The translations under genes were made by a program, and so were the position numbers. The notes below the pieces were generated by a model. It made no database searches, was not told the DNA's origin, and worked only from the letters and a program-made list of their open reading frames with translations. Below are positions 43,074-47,856 of a stretch of DNA of 47,856 nucleotides, one piece after another. This DNA is from JAYWDA01 sp043747555 (GTDB taxonomy: Bacteria; Bdellovibrionota; Bdellovibrionia; Bdellovibrionales; Bdellovibrionaceae). Each line of letters opens with the position of its first letter. The stretch's first letter is position 1. The stretch spans positions 1 through 47,856 of the forward strand of contig JAYTOY010000021.1 in the NCBI GenBank assembly GCA_043747555.1, given 5' to 3'.

Positions 43074-44172
43074 AACAATTGGGCAGCTTCTTTTTATTGG
43101 AGTTTCCGGCGAAAGTTTAACCGCTGATGAAAAAACTTTTATTGTCGAAAATAATATCGGTGGAATTGTTTTATTTAGCCGCAATCTGAAAGAGCCAAAG
43201 CAGATTCACGCGCTTTGTACCGAGATTCAAAGCTTACGACATCGCATGATCGACAAAGCTCCGTTATTTATCGGTGTTGATATGGAGGGCGGCCGAGTCA
43301 TGCGCTTAAAAGCGCCCTTCACTCCTTGGCCAGCGCTTAAAAAATTAGGCGATTTAGATAATTCGTCTGTCACTTATCATTTTTCACATCGCATGGGCTT
43401 AGAATTAAAAGCTGTTGGCTTTAATTTGGATTTTGCTCCCAGCGTGGATATCTTAACCAATCCTAAAAACACGGTGATCGGCGACCGCGCCCTAAGCAGT
43501 GATGTAAAAATGGTTGATAAGCATGCTTCGGCCCTGGTTCGTGGATATATTAAAGCCGGTATCATCACTTGCGCTAAACATTTTCCAGGTCACGGCAACA
43601 CAATGCTGGACAGTCATCTTGCACTTCCCATAGAAGAGACCGACTTAAAGCAATTGCAAGAGCGCGAAATGATTCCTTTCAAAAAAGTCATTAAGTCCCG
43701 AGTCGACATGTTGATGATGGCGCATATTTTATTCCCGAATATTGATCCTTCAGGTCCCGTGACCTTTTCAGAAAAATTTATTAAGCAAATTGTGCGTGAA
43801 GATTTAAGATACAAAGGTATCGTCATTTCAGATGATCTGGATATGAAAGCCATGACCAATAAATGGAGCCGCGAAGAAATTCCAGTGAAGGCCCTGCAAG
43901 CTGGAATCGAAATTTTATTGTATTGTAACGAGCCTGATTCGCCAGTGATTGCACTTGAATCCGTCATGGCGGCGGTCGCACAAGGGCAACTGGATAAAAA
44001 TTATTTAGAATCTTTAAAGCAAAAAGTTTTAGCTTTAAAAAAAGAAAAGCTGACCGATCCAGATCCGATGGTGTTCAGCGATGCGATCAAATTTATTGGT
44101 CATCCTGACCATTTGAAATTGGCCGCGGCTTTACAAGAAGGCCAAGTCCCTGCTGGGCTTTTACCTGAATAA
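43066..44172 (+). CDS. nagZ: Beta-N-acetylhexosaminidase NagZ (GH3)
   Basis: About 368 residues from the GTG at 43066, which has AAGGA eight bases upstream and overlaps the preceding stop as GTGAATAA. A longer frame starts at an ATG at 43042 without a ribosome site. Glycoside hydrolase family 3 features are KHFPGHGNTMLDSH and the nucleophile region GIVISDDLDMKAM; FIGVDMEGGRV is also typical. It removes GlcNAc from GlcNAc-anhydroMurNAc muropeptides in the cytoplasm, supplying sugars for AmgK/MurU, encoded 6 kb away. No signal peptide, as expected for NagZ. Confidence 0.93.
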   Translation: MNKTIGQLLFIGVSGESLTADEKTFIVENNIGGIVLFSRNLKEPKQIHALCTEIQSLRHRMIDKAPLFIGVDMEGGRVMRLKAPFTPWPALKKLGDLDNSSVTYHFSHRMGLELKAVGFNLDFAPSVDILTNPKNTVIGDRALSSDVKMVDKHASALVRGYIKAGIITCAKHFPGHGNTMLDSHLALPIEETDLKQLQEREMIPFKKVIKSRVDMLMMAHILFPNIDPSGPVTFSEKFIKQIVREDLRYKGIVISDDLDMKAMTNKWSREEIPVKALQAGIEILLYCNEPDSPVIALESVMAAVAQGQLDKNYLESLKQKVLALKKEKLTDPDPMVFSDAIKFIGHPDHLKLAAALQEGQVPAGLLPE

Positions 44173-44296
44173 GCTTTGAACACCTTTGAAAGTTTTTCCT
44201 AAAAACGGCGCTTCCTGCGCCCGAAGTTCACTCTAACTAGCTAAGATCGCTTAAAATTCGGCCCGGGATTTGTATCTGTTCTGACCGGGAGAATAT

Positions 44297-45643
44297 ATGG
44301 AAAAATTTAAGCTGACTCAAGATTCTAACGGTCACTATAAAGCCGAATTTAAAACAGAAGTAAAATCTTCGACTTACAGAGATTTTAATTACGAACTTTG
44401 GAAGCAACTTCAGGATGAACTTTATCCCGATAATTCAGGTCGCTTTTTAGCAACCAGTATTTTTATTCACGGACTTTTTGTGTTGATCGCTTTCGCAGCT
44501 TCCTTACAAATGTTTGAAGATAAAAAAAATGAACCTGTAGAAATTGAATTTCTAAATTCAGGTTCTGTCGCTGCATTAAGCCCAACACCAACTTCAACAT
44601 CCCCATCTGAAATGTCGCAACCAGCAGAACCTCAAGTGGCCCAACCCGTTGTCGCCGCGGCACCGATCAAAGCTGAAAAAGAAGAAGTTGTAATGCCAGT
44701 GAAAGCTGTTGTCGCTCCTCCGGCTCCCGCGCCTGCTCCAGTGACTGCCGCTGTCCCTTTGAAATCAGCTCCACCAGAAGCAAAAGCTAAAACTTCGCCT
44801 CCGAAGGCAGCTCTTGCAAAAGTTCAAACTTATCAAACAGAATCGCCAGTTTCCCTGCCTGATAGCGTTGATGATATTCAAGAGCCCCAGTTAGCTGAAT
44901 CAAAATCAGCTCCGATCAATCCGAATGATATCAACGACGATGACTTAAAAAAAGATTTCGCAAAAGTTGATCATAACGAAAAGATACAAGTTTTAGCCTT
45001 AGCCAAAGATTTAGAAGATCAGAATAAAGAGGCCCTTTCAGAAACAGAAAAAGTGGCCCAGAAAATGGCCAAACAAAATGAAATGGAAGGCGAAAAAATT
45101 GCGGCCTTCAATGCGTCTCAACGGGCGCGAGATGCTCAAGCTATTGCAGCCGCAGAATCTAGCGAACGAGCGGCTTCAGCAAAGGCGGCGCAAGAAGCTA
45201 AAGAAGCTCGCGCGGCCCAAGCCGCAAAAGCCGCAGCCCAAGCTTCGCAAGCTGCCGCTAAAGAAAAAGCCGACAAAGAACTGGCCGGTAACGGCAATGG
45301 TTCTGAAGGCGCTGCAAGTGGAACCCCAACAGGTATTCGAGATGCTCAGGATCTTAGACAAAGACCCGGAAATCCACTTCCGCAGTATGAACAAAACGAG
45401 CGACTTTTGAACCATCAAGGAAAAGTTGTGTTCTTGGCTTACGTAACACCAGAAGGAATTCCAACCCAGTTTAAACTTTCTGATTCGACAGGTTTTAAAA
45501 ATTTAGACGCGAAAACTTTAAAGGCCTTAAAACAGTGGCGCTTTTATCCAGGCCAAGAAGGCTGGGTTGAAATGGCTTTTAACTGGAGTTTAAAAGGTGG
45601 AGTTCAAGAAATGCCTGCTTTGCTAAAGCGAAGCGCAAAGTAA
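44297..45643 (+). CDS. TonB/TolA-like energy-transducing protein
   Basis: 448 residues. A cytoplasmic N-terminus (~50 residues) and one membrane helix (LATSIFIHGLFVLIAFAASL, about 50-72) come first. A long Pro/Ala/Lys spacer follows (PAPAPAPVTAAVPLKS), then an Ala-rich helical region typical of TolA (ARDAQAIAAAESSERAASAK; AARAAQAAKAAAQASQ). A C-terminal TonB-type domain ends it (GKVVFLAYVTPEGIPTQFKL; LKALKQWRFYPGQ). It would span the periplasm and couple inner-membrane energy to outer-membrane partners. No exbB/exbD or tolQ/R gene adjoins it. The N-terminal cytoplasmic part is longer than in E. coli TonB. GGGAG precedes the ATG; a bidirectional terminator follows. Confidence 0.85.
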   Translation: MEKFKLTQDSNGHYKAEFKTEVKSSTYRDFNYELWKQLQDELYPDNSGRFLATSIFIHGLFVLIAFAASLQMFEDKKNEPVEIEFLNSGSVAALSPTPTSTSPSEMSQPAEPQVAQPVVAAAPIKAEKEEVVMPVKAVVAPPAPAPAPVTAAVPLKSAPPEAKAKTSPPKAALAKVQTYQTESPVSLPDSVDDIQEPQLAESKSAPINPNDINDDDLKKDFAKVDHNEKIQVLALAKDLEDQNKEALSETEKVAQKMAKQNEMEGEKIAAFNASQRARDAQAIAAAESSERAASAKAAQEAKEARAAQAAKAAAQASQAAAKEKADKELAGNGNGSEGAASGTPTGIRDAQDLRQRPGNPLPQYEQNERLLNHQGKVVFLAYVTPEGIPTQFKLSDSTGFKNLDAKTLKALKQWRFYPGQEGWVEMAFNWSLKGGVQEMPALLKRSAK

Positions 45644-45671
45644 AAACCAAATGAAATATTCTATTCAACGA

Positions 45672-45702
45672 AAAAAAAACCCGGTCACAGCCGGGTTTTT
45701 TT
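45672..45702. terminator. Bidirectional terminator
   Basis: The stem AACCCGG/CCGGGTT with loop TCACAG is flanked by nine A residues on one side and seven T residues on the other, so it can end both tonB-like transcription (plus) and the small-protein transcript (minus). Confidence 0.93.
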
Positions 45703-45726
45703 ATGATCAGATGATAAATTTTAAAA

Positions 45727-45858
45727 TTATTTATCGCCGAACAGGGTCTTAGCAGATTTGCTGGTGCCTTTGTTTTTCAAAGCAGCTTTTCTTTTGTGCC
45801 CACTTGTTGATTTTTTTCTTTTTCGGATATGCTCAGTTTTCGACGTTTTAGATGCCAT
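45727..45858 (-). CDS. 43-residue highly basic protein
   Basis: The frame runs ATG to TAA with AGGGGG seven bases ahead of the start. The peptide begins MASKTSKTEHIRKRKKSTSG and ends SAKTLFGDK; 15 of 43 residues are Lys or Arg against few acidic ones. It has no membrane segment. Such composition suggests RNA, ribosome or DNA binding, but I cannot name a family; it is not a recognisable L34, L36 or Thx. It lies 29 bases after the barrel-like protein gene on the same strand and is followed by a good terminator, so it is probably expressed. Confidence 0.75.
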   Translation of the reverse strand: MASKTSKTEHIRKRKKSTSGHKRKAALKNKGTSKSAKTLFGDK

Positions 45859-45887
45859 GTGGCCCCCTGTTCAAGAAGTCTTAGCTA

Positions 45888-46709
45888 TCAAAATTTAATA
45901 CCTAAGTCAATCGAGTGCCTTTCATTGGCATTTCGAGGTAGCTCGCTAAAAAAGGCATAATTGATAGAAAATCGGGGCAAATCCAGGCCCAAACCTAAGG
46001 AGGCCGACTTTTTCTCGGTAAAAGTGTCGTCCTGATAGCCCACGCGGCCGACAATCCAGCGATTATAATAATTTTCGAAGCCCAACATACCCGTCATTTT
46101 ACTGAAATTATTATTAGGTGCCGACACAGCGTCCAAGCGAACCCGCATCGACGGTCGATAAAGCCAATTGGCGCCAAGACCTATTTTTTGTGTCAACCGA
46201 TACTCTAAAGGCATTTCTTCACGCGCGGCGATCATATCATAGGCAACGACTGCAAAACCCAAGTTTGGGCGTGGATTATAAAGTAACCCCATATCAACAT
46301 TGGGCTGCTTATAAAGATCATTTTTATCGGTCACTTGGTAAAGGTGGCCCGTCACTCCAAAAGCTAAATTCTTAGCCATGTTTTCTGCCAAAGTGAGTCG
46401 CATATCATGCATGACTGCATCCAGAGCAGAATTCAAATTTCTTTGCACGTAACCGAAAGAGCCCGGAAAAATAAGCTCCCGGCTATTTTCAGAAAGAGCA
46501 ATGGCCAACTCATCTTTGGCTCGCGAAATAAGAATTTGCCGATTGGGTTGATGGACTAAAGTCGCTGGATTGAGGAAACTTGCTTCCCCGATATCTGTTG
46601 CAGCGCGACCGGAACCTGCAGTCGCACTTGTCACCGAAGAATTATAAATTTGGGCCAACGCGCTACTTGAGATAAAGTAAGTTATAATAAAAGCGACCAG
46701 GAGTTTCAT
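45888..46709 (-). CDS. Predicted outer-membrane beta-barrel protein
   Basis: 273 residues. The signal peptide MKLLVAFIITYFISSSALA is clear. The mature part begins with a FadL/PorV-like motif (TSATAGSGRAATDIGEASFLNPATL) and continues with alternating amphipathic strands (NLAFGVTGHLYQV; IGLGANWLYRPSMRVRLDAV; SASLGLGLDLPRFSINYAFF), ending in SIDLGIKF with a C-terminal aromatic residue, as in many barrels. Likely an outer-membrane protein of the OmpP1/FadL type but shorter than FadL (~430), so a smaller barrel. Its start codon overlaps that of the divergent protease gene. Confidence 0.8.
   Translation of the reverse strand: MKLLVAFIITYFISSSALAQIYNSSVTSATAGSGRAATDIGEASFLNPATLVHQPNRQILISRAKDELAIALSENSRELIFPGSFGYVQRNLNSALDAVMHDMRLTLAENMAKNLAFGVTGHLYQVTDKNDLYKQPNVDMGLLYNPRPNLGFAVVAYDMIAAREEMPLEYRLTQKIGLGANWLYRPSMRVRLDAVSAPNNNFSKMTGMLGFENYYNRWIVGRVGYQDDTFTEKKSASLGLGLDLPRFSINYAFFSELPRNANERHSIDLGIKF
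46683..46688 (+). promoter_or_regulatory. Possible -10 box of the protease gene
   Basis: An exact TATAAT 19 bases before the protease ATG, inside the barrel gene's coding sequence. TTGAGA stands 10 bases upstream, too close to be a -35 box. Tentative. Confidence 0.35.
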
Positions 46710-47856
46710 GCGTTACCTCGTTTTTTGCTTTTCTATTTTTTTATGTTACCAGAGCTTTTCGGCGCAATTCAACTATAAGGTCGAATGCCAGAATCCCGAA
46801 GACTGCCCTGACTGGTTTGCAACCCTTGTCCACCCCCAGGGTGTATGTTCAAGTTCATTGATTGGTTCCGATCTGATCGCCACGAATTTACACTGTCTGC
46901 CGGACGACTTAGCGCAGGTTGGTGCTAATTGTAATGGTCGTTTAGAGTTTATTTTTCCATCCAGTGCCGGTAAAAGCGAAGAACGGGTTGAGTGTGACCG
47001 GGTGCTGTATTTATCTCCGCCTTTGGGCGCGGACACCCTGAAACCAGATTATGCTTTCATTAAGCTAAAAACATCGCCGCAAAGACAGCCGCTTGAAATT
47101 TCACAACAGGGTTTTCCCGATGAATCGAAGGTGACAATTTATAAAATGGATCCCGATCCTGAGGGCAGTCATGGCGTTGTACGTCGGATTCAATGCCAAG
47201 CAATTCAAAATTCGATCATCAATCCCTATTTTACGTCAAACACATCCCCCTTAGTTTTACTCACCAATTGTCCCATCGTTAAGGGCAACTCAGGCTCGCC
47301 TCTGATTTTAGCGGATGGCCAAGCCCATGGTGTTGTCAGTGCCACTGTTGAAATGCCAATGACAAAAGCCTTACATGACCGCATTGGCTCAAATCCAAAA
47401 TTAAGTTTTGGGTTCGGATCTAATTTTTCGTGCTTAACAAATCCCGATCTTGGTTTTTTTATGAAAAAAGCCTCGGACTGTGAAGTTGCCATTGATCCGA
47501 TCAACCAACAAAAAAGGGCTGATGCATTGATTCAAAAAATTATCGATAAAGCCCTTAAAGAATTGCAGGAAAAGGTCAATGGAGGAGCCCAAAAAGCACT
47601 CCTCGCTGGAAAACCCTTACTAATGTGGCAAGCTGTTGACAAAAAAATATCTGCCGATAAATCAAAATCAAATCAGCTTCTAAAAGTGACTTTTACACCG
47701 CAATGCTTACTGCCAAAAACGCCTGACTTAAAACCATTTGAAAGTAAGCTTTCTAAAAAATTAGTTTCAATTCCACAAGAGATTCCAGAATATTTAGTTT
47801 CGGAAAAATTAGATGAATATTTACGTTATGCTGTTCAGCTGCAGGAAACAAAAAGG
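46708..47856 (+). CDS. Secreted trypsin-like serine protease (incomplete, runs off the window)
   Basis: 383 codons are present without a stop. The signal peptide MRYLVFCFSIFLCYQSFSA precedes a chymotrypsin-fold protease domain with the full triad: His62 (ATNLHCL), Asp114 (KPDYAFIKL) and Ser195 (KGNSGSP). Paired cysteines (C27/C33, C47/C63, C75/C96) suggest disulfides. A helical lysine-rich region follows. Predators of this order secrete many proteases; this one is probably exported to the periplasm or beyond. AGGAG is well placed before the ATG. The ATG overlaps the divergent barrel gene's start codon in CATG. The C-terminus is unknown. Confidence 0.88.
   Translation, partial: MRYLVFCFSIFLCYQSFSAQFNYKVECQNPEDCPDWFATLVHPQGVCSSSLIGSDLIATNLHCLPDDLAQVGANCNGRLEFIFPSSAGKSEERVECDRVLYLSPPLGADTLKPDYAFIKLKTSPQRQPLEISQQGFPDESKVTIYKMDPDPEGSHGVVRRIQCQAIQNSIINPYFTSNTSPLVLLTNCPIVKGNSGSPLILADGQAHGVVSATVEMPMTKALHDRIGSNPKLSFGFGSNFSCLTNPDLGFFMKKASDCEVAIDPINQQKRADALIQKIIDKALKELQEKVNGGAQKALLAGKPLLMWQAVDKKISADKSKSNQLLKVTFTPQCLLPKTPDLKPFESKLSKKLVSIPQEIPEYLVSEKLDEYLRYAVQLQETKR
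46743..46772 (-). promoter_or_regulatory. Possible promoter of the barrel-protein gene
   Basis: On the minus strand TTGAAT (46767-46772) and TAACAT (46743-46748) are 18 bases apart, with TGG directly before the -10 as in extended -10 promoters. It lies in the coding sequence of the divergent protease. Confidence 0.4.

Noticed and set aside
44207..44221. Hairpin GGCGC-TTCCT-GCGCC after nagZ
   Set aside because: The stem is only five pairs and no T-run follows on the plus strand, so a terminator is not supported.

Overview
The window looks like chromosomal DNA from a predatory-type bacterium of the order Bdellovibrionales. The evidence is a short flagellin beginning MGM-, many TPR and exported proteins of no recognised family, an HNH protein of a type I associate with Bdellovibrio genomes, an AmgK/MurU-type muramic acid recycling pair, and a compact AT-leaning genome with many overlapping genes. 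The modest GC content would fit the Pseudobdellovibrio side of the group better than B. bacteriovorus, but that is an inference from composition. I see no prophage, CRISPR array, rRNA operon or classical insertion sequence.

Left part (1-15.9 kb): tRNA-Val; an exported protein coupled to a TPR/winged-helix regulator; the proteolysis block lon, clpX, clpP (minus strand); pepA (plus); a membrane protein; then a minus-strand operon of two ArsA/Get3-like ATPases, a TPR lipoprotein and a glutamate-cysteine ligase, joined by three successive ATGA overlaps. Trigger factor (tig) is divergent from that operon, and a flagellin gene converges on tig through a terminator that overlaps the tig stop codon.

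Middle (16-32.4 kb): an exported protein, the coupled ftsE-ftsX-envC-ctpA division and peptidoglycan operon, mscL with a C-terminal zinc ribbon, and an HNH-endonuclease gene in a 1.6-kb segment bounded by identical 17-bp direct repeats. Then come a large exported coiled-coil protein, PBP1A (mrcA), uvrA and an MsbA-type ABC exporter on the plus strand.

Right part (32.5-47.9 kb): a sigma-54 activator followed by what appears to be its degenerate relative, which has lost the ATPase and DNA-binding motifs; amgK-murU; a three-gene minus-strand operon for exported proteins with a TadG-like leader gene; an exported protein coupled to nagZ; a TonB/TolA-like protein; a 43-residue very basic protein; an outer-membrane barrel-like protein; and a trypsin-like protease running off the window. 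The last two genes are divergent and their start codons overlap in a single CATG.

A functional theme is envelope remodelling and recycling: FtsEX-EnvC-CtpA, PBP1A, NagZ, AmgK, MurU, MsbA and MscL, alongside protein quality control by Lon, ClpXP and trigger factor. The items most worth following are the degenerate sigma-54 activator relative, the repeat-bounded HNH segment, the ArsA-pair/GshA operon, the overlapping-start divergent pair, and the 23-bp inverted repeat around the flagellin promoter.
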